Assembly: GCF_020164785.1 (NCBI RefSeq)
Contig: NZ_JAIUGX010000010.1
Coordinates: 1-64,000, forward strand
DNA: 64,000 nucleotides
Reading direction: 5' to 3'
DNA from: Mesorhizobium sp. ES1-1
GTDB taxonomy: Bacteria; Pseudomonadota; Alphaproteobacteria; Rhizobiales; Rhizobiaceae
The position numbers and the translations under genes are program-made. Positions within the stretch are counted from its first letter, which is position 1. Each line of letters opens with the position of its first letter. The notes below the pieces were generated by a model. It was not told the origin of the DNA. It was given only the letters and a program-made list of their open reading frames with translations, and searched no databases. Shown here in pieces: positions 8,369-17,258 of this stretch.

Positions 8369-9825
8369 CGGTACGCGGCAATATTCTCGTCGCCGACGAC
8401 GATGCGGCGATCCGCACTGTCCTCAACCAGGCCCTGTCGCGCGTCGGCCACGAGGTGCGCGTCACCTCCAACGCCTCGACCTTGTGGCGCTGGGTGGCGG
8501 CCGGCGAGGGCGATCTGGTCATCACCGACGTGGTGATGCCGGATGAGAATGCCTTCGACATGCTGCCGCGCATCAAGAAGGCGCGGCCGGAACTTCCAGT
8601 CATCGTCATGAGCGCCCAGAACACGTTCATGACGGCGATTCGCGCATCGGAGACCGGCGCCTATGAATATCTGCCGAAACCGTTTGACCTGACCGAACTG
8701 CTCAACATCGTCAACCGCGCGCTCTCGGAGCCGCGGCGCCCGAAGGTCGACCCACGACCGGAAGAACAGCCGGACGCGATGCCGCTGGTCGGGCGCTCGG
8801 CGGCCATGCAGGACATCTACCGCATGCTGGCGCGCATGATGCAGACCGACCTGACGGTGATGATCTCGGGCGAATCCGGCACCGGCAAGGAGCTGGTCGC
8901 CCGCGCCCTGCACGAATATGGCCGTCGTCGCGGCGGTCCTTTCGTTGCCATCAACATGGCTGCGATCCCTCGCGACCTGATCGAATCTGAACTGTTCGGT
9001 CACGAGAAGGGCGCCTTCACCGGGGCTCAGAACCGCTCCACCGGTCGCTTCGAACAGGCCGAGGGCGGCACGCTGTTCCTTGATGAGATCGGCGACATGC
9101 CGATGGAGGCTCAGACGCGGCTGTTGCGGGTCCTGCAGCAGGGCGAATACACGACGGTCGGCGGACGCACACCGATCAAGACCGACGTGCGCATTGTCGC
9201 TGCCACCAACAAGGACCTGCGCACTCTGATCAACCAGGGGCTTTTCCGCGAGGATCTTTTCTATCGTCTGAACGTGGTGCCGCTCAGGCTGCCGGCGTTG
9301 CGCGAACGATCCGAGGACGTACCCGACTTGGTCCGCCACTTCTTTAAGCTAGGCGAAACGGAAGGCCTGCAGACCAAGCGAATTTCGTCCGGCGGGATCG
9401 AATTGATGAAGCGTTACCCGTGGCCGGGCAATGTGCGCGAGTTGGAAAACCTCGTTCGCAGGCTGGCCGCGCTTTATTCGCAGGACGAGATTTCGGCCGA
9501 GATCATCGAGGCCGAACTCAAGACCGGCGAGCGCCCGGTCGTGCCGGGCGGCGGCAACCTCATTCCCGACGACCTCTCCATCGGCCAGGCGGTCGAACAT
9601 TTCCTGCAACGCTACTTCGCTTCTTTTGCCGGCGAACTGCCGCCTGCAGGCCTCTACCAACGCATACTGTCGGAGGTCGAATACCCGCTGGTCCTCGCCT
9701 CGATGACGGCGACTCGGGGAAACCAGATCAAGGCAGCCGAGCTGCTCGGGCTGAACCGCAACACGCTGCGCAAGAAAATCCGCGAACTGGGCGTCAACGT
9801 CTACAAATCCTCGCGCCAGCCCTGA
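8365..9825 (+). CDS. ntrC: Nitrogen regulation response regulator NtrC
   Basis: A 486-residue sigma-54 activator. An N-terminal receiver domain (DDDAAIRTVLNQAL; phosphoacceptor Asp in LVITDVVMP) leads to an AAA+ domain with Walker A GESGTGKE, an intact sigma-54-contacting GAFTGA loop, and FLDEIGDM as Walker B. The C-terminal Fis-type helix-turn-helix reads IKAAELLGLNRNTLRKKIREL. It activates nitrogen-assimilation promoters when phosphorylated by NtrB. A hairpin lies between its stop and ntrY. Confidence 0.97.
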   Translation: MTVRGNILVADDDAAIRTVLNQALSRVGHEVRVTSNASTLWRWVAAGEGDLVITDVVMPDENAFDMLPRIKKARPELPVIVMSAQNTFMTAIRASETGAYEYLPKPFDLTELLNIVNRALSEPRRPKVDPRPEEQPDAMPLVGRSAAMQDIYRMLARMMQTDLTVMISGESGTGKELVARALHEYGRRRGGPFVAINMAAIPRDLIESELFGHEKGAFTGAQNRSTGRFEQAEGGTLFLDEIGDMPMEAQTRLLRVLQQGEYTTVGGRTPIKTDVRIVAATNKDLRTLINQGLFREDLFYRLNVVPLRLPALRERSEDVPDLVRHFFKLGETEGLQTKRISSGGIELMKRYPWPGNVRELENLVRRLAALYSQDEISAEIIEAELKTGERPVVPGGGNLIPDDLSIGQAVEHFLQRYFASFAGELPPAGLYQRILSEVEYPLVLASMTATRGNQIKAAELLGLNRNTLRKKIRELGVNVYKSSRQP

Positions 9826-9830
9826 CCATC

Positions 9831-9861
9831 CTCTTTTCGGGGGAGTAGACCCCCGAAAGAG
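9831..9861 (+). terminator. Hairpin between ntrC and ntrY
   Basis: The arms CTCTTTTCGGGGG and CCCCCGAAAGAG pair almost perfectly (one bulged T) around AGTAGA. No T-run follows, so it may be a weak terminator, an attenuator, or an mRNA-processing stem separating ntrBC from ntrYX. Confidence 0.5.
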
Positions 9862-9897
9862 TTCCGTTGCGGTCACACTTGTTGCATAATCGCCACA

Positions 9898-12228
9898 ATG
9901 CGTTGCATACATCCGACGCAATCAATGGCTCTAGACGGCGACATGGCTTCGCAGGCACCTACACGCAACGAACCGCTTTTCAGCGAGCCCGCCACGCGCG
10001 ACGGGCGCCGACTGCTTGCGCTGCCCGGCGTGATCGCGGTGGCCGGCGCGCTGGTAACGGCGGCGATCTCGTTCACCATCCTGGTCGGAGCCACACCGAT
10101 CACACCGGACGAGTCGACGACGTTGGCGCTCATTGCTCTCAATGCCGCCTTCGTCCTGGCTCTCACCGCGCTGGTCGGCCGCGAGGTGCACCGCATCCTG
10201 ATGGCGCGTCGGCACGGCAAGGCGGCCTCGCGGCTGCACGTTCGCATCGTCGCCATGTTCGCGCTGGTGGCCGCCATTCCGGCGATCATGGTGGCCATCA
10301 TCGCGTCGATCACGCTAGACATCGGTCTAGACCGCTGGTTCGAAATTCGTACCAAGACGATCGTCAATTCGTCGCTGTCGATCGCCGACGCATACGTCCA
10401 GGAAAACGCCCGCAACCTGCAGGGCACCACTCTGTCGATGGCCTATGATCTCGATGCGTCGCGCTCGCTCTACGGTCTCGATCGCACCGGCTTTCTCGAC
10501 CTCATGAACAAGGAAGCCGTCGGGAGGTCGCTGGCTCACGCCGCGCTGATCAAGCCCGACGGCTCCTTCGTCATGAGCGCCAAGACGGACACGACTTTTG
10601 CCATGCCGGAGCCGCCCGAAGGCGCGGTGGCGAGCGCGGCGGACGGCAAGCCGGTTCTGATCGAGCCGAAGACGCGCAACATCATGGGCGCCATTGTCAA
10701 GCTGCGCGAGATCGAAGGGCTCTATCTCTACACCATCCGCCTCGTCGACCCGGAGGTGATCAAGGCGCGCCAGATCGTCAGGTCCAACACCGACGAATAT
10801 CGTGGCCTTGAGGACAATCGCCGCACTTCGCAGGTTGCCTTCGCGCTGCCCTATCTGTCGCTGACGCTGATCATCATCCTGTCGGCGATCTGGACTGGTA
10901 TCGCCGTCGCCGACCGCCTGGTTCGACCCATCCGGCAGTTGATCGGCGCTGCCGACGAGGTCGCGACCGGCAATCTCGACGTGGCGGTTCCCGTCAGGCC
11001 TTCGGACGGCGACGTCGCGTCGCTCGGCGATACATTCAACAAGATGCTGCTGGAACTGAAATCGCAGCGCAACGAGATCCTTTCGGCCAAGGATCTGATC
11101 GACGAGCGGCGGCGCTTTTCGGAAGCGGTGCTCGCTGGCGTCACCGCCGGCGTCATCGGCGTCGATCCCTACGGCATCGTCTCCATCGTCAACCGTTCAG
11201 CCGAATCGATGCTGGCCATATCGGCCAGCGCGGCCCTCGGACAGAACCTCTCCGCCGTGCTGCCGCATGTCGGCCGGGTCTTCGAGATCGGCCGCAAGTC
11301 CGGCAAGCCTGTCTATCGCGAGCAGGTGACCTTCTATCGCGCCGGTGCCGAGCGGACCTTCAACGTGCAGATCACCATCGAGGCCGGGAACAGCGATTCA
11401 GAGGAAAAATCCTATGTGGTGACGATCGATGACATCACCGATCTGGTCCAGGCCCAGCGCTCGTCAGCATGGGCCGACGTGGCGCGTCGCATCGCCCACG
11501 AGATCAAGAACCCGTTGACGCCGATCCAGCTTTCGGCCGAGCGCATCAGGCGCCGCTTCGGCAAGGTCATCACCGAGGATCGCGAGATTTTCGATCAATG
11601 CACGGACACCATCATAAGGCAGGTCGAGGATATCGGCCGGATGGTCGATGAATTCTCGGCCTTCGCGCGCATGCCCAAGCCTGAGATGAAGGCCATAGAC
11701 CTGCGCGAATCCCTGCGCGAGGCGTCCTTCCTGGTCGAAGTCAGCCGTGCCGACATTGCTTTCGAACGCGTATTCGGGACCGAGCCGCTCAAGGGGACCT
11801 TCGACAGCCGCCTGATGGCGCAGGCTTTCGGCAATGTGATCAAGAACGCCGCCGAGGCCATCGACGGGCTGGAACAGAAGGATGGTTCGCACGGCATAAT
11901 CCGGATTCAAGCGGGGCGTCAGAATGGCGCCATCCGAATCGATGTCATCGACAATGGCAAAGGCCTGCCGCGCGAGAATCGCCAAAGGCTGCTCGAGCCC
12001 TATATGACCACGCGTGAAAAGGGCACCGGGCTCGGCCTCGCTATCGTCAAGAAGATCGTGGAAGACCATGGCGGCAGGCTGGAACTCCACGACGCGCCGG
12101 CCGATTTCCACAATGGGCGAGGCGCGATGATCAGCATCATCCTGCCGCCCGCCGCCGCCGTCGCTCCACGCGGCGAAAGCAGGGACGAGAACGAACGAGA
12201 AACTGAAAAGGTCGGTAATGGCGTCTGA
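9898..12228 (+). CDS. ntrY: Nitrogen regulation sensor histidine kinase NtrY
   Basis: About 776 residues, membrane-bound. Hydrophobic helices near residues 40-65, 75-90 and 110-135 precede a sensory region, and another helix near residue 320 leads to a HAMP segment (RPIRQLIGAADEVATGNL), a PAS domain and a histidine kinase core (RRIAHEIKNPLTPIQLSAERI; NVIKNAAEA; GTGLGLAIV). NtrY phosphorylates NtrX and is tied to nitrogen metabolism and, in Brucella and Rhodobacter, redox or oxygen responses. No strong ribosome site marks the start; ATGs at 9925 and 9943 are alternatives. It overlaps ntrX by 11 bases. Confidence 0.94.
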   Translation: MRCIHPTQSMALDGDMASQAPTRNEPLFSEPATRDGRRLLALPGVIAVAGALVTAAISFTILVGATPITPDESTTLALIALNAAFVLALTALVGREVHRILMARRHGKAASRLHVRIVAMFALVAAIPAIMVAIIASITLDIGLDRWFEIRTKTIVNSSLSIADAYVQENARNLQGTTLSMAYDLDASRSLYGLDRTGFLDLMNKEAVGRSLAHAALIKPDGSFVMSAKTDTTFAMPEPPEGAVASAADGKPVLIEPKTRNIMGAIVKLREIEGLYLYTIRLVDPEVIKARQIVRSNTDEYRGLEDNRRTSQVAFALPYLSLTLIIILSAIWTGIAVADRLVRPIRQLIGAADEVATGNLDVAVPVRPSDGDVASLGDTFNKMLLELKSQRNEILSAKDLIDERRRFSEAVLAGVTAGVIGVDPYGIVSIVNRSAESMLAISASAALGQNLSAVLPHVGRVFEIGRKSGKPVYREQVTFYRAGAERTFNVQITIEAGNSDSEEKSYVVTIDDITDLVQAQRSSAWADVARRIAHEIKNPLTPIQLSAERIRRRFGKVITEDREIFDQCTDTIIRQVEDIGRMVDEFSAFARMPKPEMKAIDLRESLREASFLVEVSRADIAFERVFGTEPLKGTFDSRLMAQAFGNVIKNAAEAIDGLEQKDGSHGIIRIQAGRQNGAIRIDVIDNGKGLPRENRQRLLEPYMTTREKGTGLGLAIVKKIVEDHGGRLELHDAPADFHNGRGAMISIILPPAAAVAPRGESRDENERETEKVGNGV

Positions 12229-13579
12229 TATTCTTATCGTCGATGACGAGGAAGACATCCGTGAACTCGTCGCGGGCATATTGAGCGACGAAGGTCACGA
12301 GACCCGCACTGCTTTCGATGCCGACAGCGCTCTGGCTGCGATAGCGGACCGCGCGCCGCGGCTGATTTTCCTCGACATCTGGCTGCAGGGCTCGCGCCTT
12401 GACGGCCTGGCCTTGCTGGACGAAATCAAGACCATGCACCCGACCTTGCCAGTGGTCATGATCTCGGGCCACGGCAATATCGAAACCGCGGTCTCGGCCA
12501 TCCGTCGCGGCGCCTATGACTTCATCGAGAAGCCGTTCAAGGCGGACAGGCTCATCCTGATCGCCGAGCGAGCGCTCGAAACCTCGAAATTGCGGCGCGA
12601 GGTTTCCGACCTCAAGCAGCGCAGCGGCGAGACGTTCGATCTGATCGGCATGTCATCGGCGATGAGCCAGCTGCGCCAAACTATCGAGCGCGTCGCGCCA
12701 ACCAACAGCCGTGTGATGATCATCGGTCCTTCGGGGTCGGGCAAGGAATTGGCAGCACGCGCCATCCACACGCTGTCGGCGCGCAAATCGGCGCCGTTCG
12801 TGACGCTGAGCGCCGCCAACATCACGCCTGAACGCATGGAAGTGGAGCTATTCGGCACCGAATCAAACGGCGTCGAGCGTAAGGTCGGCGCACTCGAAGA
12901 GGCCCATCGCGGCATTCTCTACATCGACGAAGTGGCCGACATGCCGCGCGAAACGCAAAACAAGATCCTGCGCGTGCTGGTCGAACAGCAGTTCGAACGG
13001 GTAGGGGGCACCAAGCGCGTCAAGGTCGACGTCCGCATCATCTCCTCGACCTCGCAGAATCTCGAGGCGATGATCGCCGATGGGCGTTTCCGCGAGGACC
13101 TTTACCACCGCCTCGCCGTGGTTCCGGTGATGGTGCCGGGGCTGGCCGAGCGGCGCGAGGATATCCCCTACCTCGTCGACAATTTCATGAAGCAGATCGC
13201 CCGCCAGGCCGGCATCAAGCCGCGCCGCATCGGCGACGACGCACTCGCCGTGCTGCAGGCGCACAACTGGCCGGGCAATGTCCGCCAGTTGCGCAATAAT
13301 GTCGAGCGGCTGATGATCCTGGCGCGCGGCGACGATGTCGACGCGCCTATCACCGCCGACCTGTTGCCGGCCGAGATCGGCGATGTCATGCCGCGCACGC
13401 CGAACCAGTCGGACCAGCACATCATGGCGCTGCCGCTCCGCGAGGCGCGCGAACAGTTCGAGAAGGACTATCTGATCGCCCAGATCAACCGGTTCGGCGG
13501 CAACATCTCGAAGACCGCCGAGTTCATCGGAATGGAGCGCTCGGCCTTGCACCGCAAGTTGAAGTCATTGGGCGTCTGA
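12218..13579 (+). CDS. ntrX: Nitrogen regulation response regulator NtrX
   Basis: A 453-residue receiver/AAA+/Fis-HTH regulator partnered with NtrY. The receiver holds LIVDDEEDIREL and phosphoacceptor Asp in LIFLDIWLQG. The AAA+ domain has Walker A GPSGSGKE and LYIDEVADM, but where NtrC proteins have GAFTGA this one reads SNGVERKVGALEEAH, so the sigma-54 contact loop is missing. The C-terminal helix-turn-helix reads GNISKTAEFIGMERSALHRKL. The start ATG lies inside the end of ntrY, preceded by AAAAGG. Confidence 0.95.
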   Translation: MASDILIVDDEEDIRELVAGILSDEGHETRTAFDADSALAAIADRAPRLIFLDIWLQGSRLDGLALLDEIKTMHPTLPVVMISGHGNIETAVSAIRRGAYDFIEKPFKADRLILIAERALETSKLRREVSDLKQRSGETFDLIGMSSAMSQLRQTIERVAPTNSRVMIIGPSGSGKELAARAIHTLSARKSAPFVTLSAANITPERMEVELFGTESNGVERKVGALEEAHRGILYIDEVADMPRETQNKILRVLVEQQFERVGGTKRVKVDVRIISSTSQNLEAMIADGRFREDLYHRLAVVPVMVPGLAERREDIPYLVDNFMKQIARQAGIKPRRIGDDALAVLQAHNWPGNVRQLRNNVERLMILARGDDVDAPITADLLPAEIGDVMPRTPNQSDQHIMALPLREAREQFEKDYLIAQINRFGGNISKTAEFIGMERSALHRKLKSLGV

Positions 13580-13680
13580 TCCCGCCCGAAGGCCGTTCAG
13601 TGCGCTTGTGCCAACCATTTGCCGGTTACGGCAGCCGTGGAATCGCATAAGAACGCTGGAGAATTCTCCAGGGGTCGCCA

Positions 13681-14544
13681 ATGCCGCGCATAGCCTATGT
13701 CAACGGGCGCTACGTCGCCCATGCGGACGCATCCGTGCACATAGAGGACAGAGGCTACCAGTTTGCCGACGGCGTCTACGAGGTCTGCGAAGTGGCGCGG
13801 GGCTTCATCGTCGACATGCCGCGCCACCTTGCTCGCTTGAACCGCTCGCTGTCCGAATTGTCGATCGCCTGGCCAGTCACACCGGGGGTGCTGCCGCTCA
13901 TCCTGCGCGAGGTGGTCAACCGCAACCACGTCACCAATGGCCTGGTCTATGTTCAGGTCACGCGCGGCGTCGCAAGTCGCGATTTCGTCTTCCCGTCGGT
14001 GAATACCAAGCCGGCGCTGGTCGTCACCGCCAGGAAAATCGATCCAACAGCCGGTCCAAAGCGCGCCGAAACCGGCATCGCCGTCATTACCGTGCCGGAA
14101 AACCGGTGGGACAGGGTCGATATCAAGACGGTCGGATTGCTGCCCAATGTGTTGGCCAAGCAGAAGGCCAGGGAAGCCGGGGCACAGGAGGCTTGGTTCG
14201 TCGACACAGAGGGCAACGTCAAGGAGGGCGGCTCCTCAAATGCCTGGATCGTCACGCGCGACGGGGTGCTCGTGACCAGGCCCGCCGAGCATGGCATTTT
14301 GCGCGGTATAACCCGCACAACGATGTTCGAAGTGGCGGCCAAACTCGGGCTCAAGATCGAGGAGCGTGGCTTTTCTGTCGCCGAGGCCAAGGCTGCGCGC
14401 GAGGCGTTCATCAGTTCGGCGACGACCATTGCAATGCCGGTCGTGAGCATCGACGGGGATTCGGTCGCCAATGGACATCCCGGCTCGGTAACACTTTCGT
14501 TGCGGCAAGCCTTTTTTGACATTGCGGAAAAAAGTCCAGCCTGA
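13681..14544 (+). CDS. dat: D-amino acid aminotransferase
   Basis: A 287-residue fold-type IV PLP aminotransferase. It has the N-terminal HIEDRGYQFADGVYEV block, a TVGLLPNVLAKQKA segment holding the PLP lysine, then EAWFVDTEGNVKEGGSSNAWIV and a C-terminal GITRTTMFEVA loop. These match D-alanine aminotransferases, which make D-glutamate or D-alanine for peptidoglycan; branched-chain aminotransferase is less likely by length and motif. It lies between ntrX and hfq, about 100 bases after ntrX. Confidence 0.88.
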   Translation: MPRIAYVNGRYVAHADASVHIEDRGYQFADGVYEVCEVARGFIVDMPRHLARLNRSLSELSIAWPVTPGVLPLILREVVNRNHVTNGLVYVQVTRGVASRDFVFPSVNTKPALVVTARKIDPTAGPKRAETGIAVITVPENRWDRVDIKTVGLLPNVLAKQKAREAGAQEAWFVDTEGNVKEGGSSNAWIVTRDGVLVTRPAEHGILRGITRTTMFEVAAKLGLKIEERGFSVAEAKAAREAFISSATTIAMPVVSIDGDSVANGHPGSVTLSLRQAFFDIAEKSPA

Positions 14545-14688
14545 TAACCGCACAGGTGGAATGAACATCAATATATCTCGTTCTGCTTGTCGTTACTGAC
14601 GACAAGATGGTGTTTGCGAGCTTGACATGCGCCCGACAATTTGGCGCATTGGTTTGCAAACCGAAGGGGATCGGCGAAAGCAAGAACA

Positions 14689-14934
14689 ATGGCGGAACGA
14701 TCGCAAAACCTTCAGGACCTGTTCCTGAATTCAGTTCGCAAGAGCAAGAATCCACTCACCATCTTCCTGATCAACGGCGTGAAGCTGACCGGCGTCGTCA
14801 CTTCCTTCGACAATTTCTGTGTCCTGCTGCGCCGTGACGGCCATTCGCAACTCGTCTACAAGCACGCCATTTCCACGATCATGCCGAGCCAGCCGGTTCA
14901 GATGTTCGATGGCGAGGAAAGCCAGGGCGCCTGA
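14689..14934 (+). CDS. hfq: RNA chaperone Hfq
   Basis: An 81-residue Sm-like hexameric protein that pairs small RNAs with mRNAs. The Sm1 region (QDLFLNSVRKSKNPLTIFL, then GVKLTGVV) and Sm2 region (LVYKHAISTIMPSQPV) are intact. ATG 14689 is chosen because the family begins MAERSQNLQD; the longer in-frame opening from 14641 is not conserved. In alphaproteobacteria hfq of nifA-regulating type (nrfA) sits before hflX, as here with no gap. Confidence 0.97.
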   Translation: MAERSQNLQDLFLNSVRKSKNPLTIFLINGVKLTGVVTSFDNFCVLLRRDGHSQLVYKHAISTIMPSQPVQMFDGEESQGA

Positions 14935-16326
14935 TTGGCACGTGAGAAAGACGCGGACGGTACGGTCCGCGGCAAACCAACCCATCATCCTGGGACGGAA
15001 GCCAAGGGTCCGACCCGGGCTGTTGTCATCGTGCCTGTGCTTACCCGCCAGCCGCGTGGCGACGACGAGACAAACAGGCCGCGGCTGGCGCGATCGGCCG
15101 ATGCCCGGCACGACGAGGCGGTGGGGCTCGCCCGCGCCATCAACCTCGACCCGATCCACACGGCGGTGGTGACCGTCAACGACCCGCGCCCGGCAACCCT
15201 GCTCGGCAGCGGCAAGGTCGCGGAGTTCGCAGAAATTGTCAGGGAAAACCATGCGGAACTGGTCATCGTCGACCATCCGCTGACGCCCGTACAGCAGCGC
15301 AATCTTGAAAAGGAACTGAACGCCAAGGTGCTTGACCGCACCGGACTGATCCTCGAAATCTTTGGCGAGCGGGCCCGCACCAAGGAAGGCACGCTGCAGG
15401 TCGAGCTTGCCCATCTCAACTACCAGAAGGGACGCCTGGTCCGCAGCTGGACCCATCTGGAACGCCAGCGTGGCGGTGCCGGCTTCCTTGGTGGACCCGG
15501 TGAGACCCAGATCGAATCCGACCGGCGCCAATTGCAGGAAAAGATCATCAAGCTAAAACACGAGCTGGAAACGGTGCGCCGCACACGCGACCTGCATCGG
15601 GCCAAACGCAAGAAGGTGCCGTTCCCGGTGGTGGCCATCGTAGGTTACACCAATGCCGGCAAATCGACGCTCTTCAACAGGCTGACCGGAGCCGACGTAC
15701 TGGCGCAGGACATGCTGTTCGCGACGCTCGATCCAACGCTGCGCCGCGTGCGCCTGCCGCACGGCACGCCGATCATCCTTTCGGATACGGTGGGCTTCAT
15801 CTCCGACCTGCCGACACATTTGATCGCGGCCTTCCGGGCGACGCTTGAAGAAGTCGTCGAGGCGGACCTCGTCATTCACCTGCGTGATATTTCCGATCCC
15901 GACACGGCTGCCCAGGCCGACGATGTCGAGCGCATCCTGGCCGATCTCGGTGTCGACGCGGGTGATCCCAAGCGGGTCATCGAAGTCTGGAACAAGATCG
16001 ACCGGCTGGATGAAGGCAACAGGAGCCGCCTGCTCGCCGATGGCGCCGACGCCAGCAAGGCGCCGCCGGTGGCAGTGTCGGCGGTGACAGGCGAGGGGAT
16101 CGATGCGCTGAAGGCGATCATCGAGACGCGCATGGCGGGCGAGCTTGAAGACCTCACGGTAACCATCGCGCCGGCCCAGTTTGGCGTCGTCGACTGGCTT
16201 TACCGTAACGGCGACGTCACCTCGCGCACCGACAATGACGATGGCGGAACGACCATCACACTCAAGGTCACGGCAAGCGCGCGCGAAGAGATCGAAAGCA
16301 GGTTGCGTCGCAGAGGTCAGGCGTAG
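14935..16326 (+). CDS. hflX: GTPase HflX
   Basis: A 463-residue ribosome-associated GTPase used in rescue and splitting of stalled ribosomes. An N-terminal domain with GSGKVAEFAEIV and the glycine-rich GGAGFLGGPGETQIE linker leads to the G domain: G1 GYTNAGKSTL, G3 DTVGFISDLP, G4 NKID. The predicted TTG start is immediately after the hfq stop, so translational coupling is likely. A GTG at 14941 is an alternative. It converges with mazG. Confidence 0.94.
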   Translation: MAREKDADGTVRGKPTHHPGTEAKGPTRAVVIVPVLTRQPRGDDETNRPRLARSADARHDEAVGLARAINLDPIHTAVVTVNDPRPATLLGSGKVAEFAEIVRENHAELVIVDHPLTPVQQRNLEKELNAKVLDRTGLILEIFGERARTKEGTLQVELAHLNYQKGRLVRSWTHLERQRGGAGFLGGPGETQIESDRRQLQEKIIKLKHELETVRRTRDLHRAKRKKVPFPVVAIVGYTNAGKSTLFNRLTGADVLAQDMLFATLDPTLRRVRLPHGTPIILSDTVGFISDLPTHLIAAFRATLEEVVEADLVIHLRDISDPDTAAQADDVERILADLGVDAGDPKRVIEVWNKIDRLDEGNRSRLLADGADASKAPPVAVSAVTGEGIDALKAIIETRMAGELEDLTVTIAPAQFGVVDWLYRNGDVTSRTDNDDGGTTITLKVTASAREEIESRLRRRGQA

Positions 16327-16346
16327 CCGCGTAGAGACGCCGCGCG

Positions 16347-17171
16347 CTACTTTGCGGTCTTTGCCTGCTGCCAGAGCGCTTCCATCTCGGCCAGGCTGGC
16401 GTTTTCCAGCGTGTTGCCGGATTCCCCCAAAGCCTTTTCGACATAGTGGAAACGCGTGCGGAATTTCTCGTTGGTACCGCTCAACGCCGCTTCGGCATCG
16501 ATTTTGAGGTGTCGCCCGAGATTGACCACGGCAAACAACATGTCGCCGAACTCGTCCTTGATCGAGTCGGAGTCGCCCTTTGCCAACGCCTTGCGCAATT
16601 CGCCGATCTCTTCCTCGATCTTGTCGAGGATGGGAGCTGCCTCGCTCCAGTCGAAACCGACGCGCGCGGCCTTCTCCTGAAGCTTCAGCGCTCGTGTGAG
16701 CGCGGGCAGGGCGACCGGTACGCTGTCCAGGAAGCCCTTGCCATTATCCTCGGGGTCAAGACCGCGCGCCAGGCGGGCTGTGCGCTTTTCAGCCTTCTCC
16801 TGCGCCTTGATCGCTTCCCACATGCCTTTGGCCATGCCAGCGCTGCGCGCCTTCTCATCGCCGAAGACATGCGGGTGGCGGCGGATCATCTTCGTCGTGA
16901 TCGCCTGGACCACGTCGGGGAAGGCGAATGCACCGGCCTCCTCGGCCATTTGTGCGTGATAGACGACCTGCAGCAGCAGGTCGCCGAGTTCGTCGCGCAG
17001 ATCATCAAGATCTCCACGGGCGATGGCATCGGCCACCTCATAGGCTTCCTCTATCGTATAGGGCGCTATGGTCGAGAAGTCCTGTTCGATGTCCCAGGGA
17101 CAGCCGGTCTTCGGCTCCCGCAGCGCCGCCATGATCTCGATCAGGCGCGACATGTCCTTCGATGGTTTCAT
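16347..17171 (-). CDS. mazG: Nucleoside triphosphate pyrophosphohydrolase MazG
   Basis: A 274-residue two-domain all-alpha NTP pyrophosphatase, close to the 263 residues of E. coli MazG. The N-terminal half shows GCPWDIEQDFSTIAPYTIEEAYEVADAI and DELGDLLLQVVYHAQMAEE, the EExxE...ExxD magnesium motif. A second copy is EEIGELRKAL with DEFGDMLFAVVNLGRHL. It removes non-canonical or excess nucleotides and modulates (p)ppGpp in E. coli. It is convergent with hflX, 20 bases apart. Confidence 0.94.
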   Translation of the reverse strand: MKPSKDMSRLIEIMAALREPKTGCPWDIEQDFSTIAPYTIEEAYEVADAIARGDLDDLRDELGDLLLQVVYHAQMAEEAGAFAFPDVVQAITTKMIRRHPHVFGDEKARSAGMAKGMWEAIKAQEKAEKRTARLARGLDPEDNGKGFLDSVPVALPALTRALKLQEKAARVGFDWSEAAPILDKIEEEIGELRKALAKGDSDSIKDEFGDMLFAVVNLGRHLKIDAEAALSGTNEKFRTRFHYVEKALGESGNTLENASLAEMEALWQQAKTAK

Positions 17172-17258
17172 GGAGCAGATGCTATCGCGCCGTTGGCCAC
17201 GCGGCCAACGCTGTCGCCGGGTGCCGGCGTCTTGTCCACAGTTGCGCGACCAGCCTTG

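Noticed and set aside
7927..9339. A 470-codon open frame on the minus strand
   Set aside because: Antisense to ntrB and ntrC; sequence is Arg/His-rich as expected for a shadow frame.
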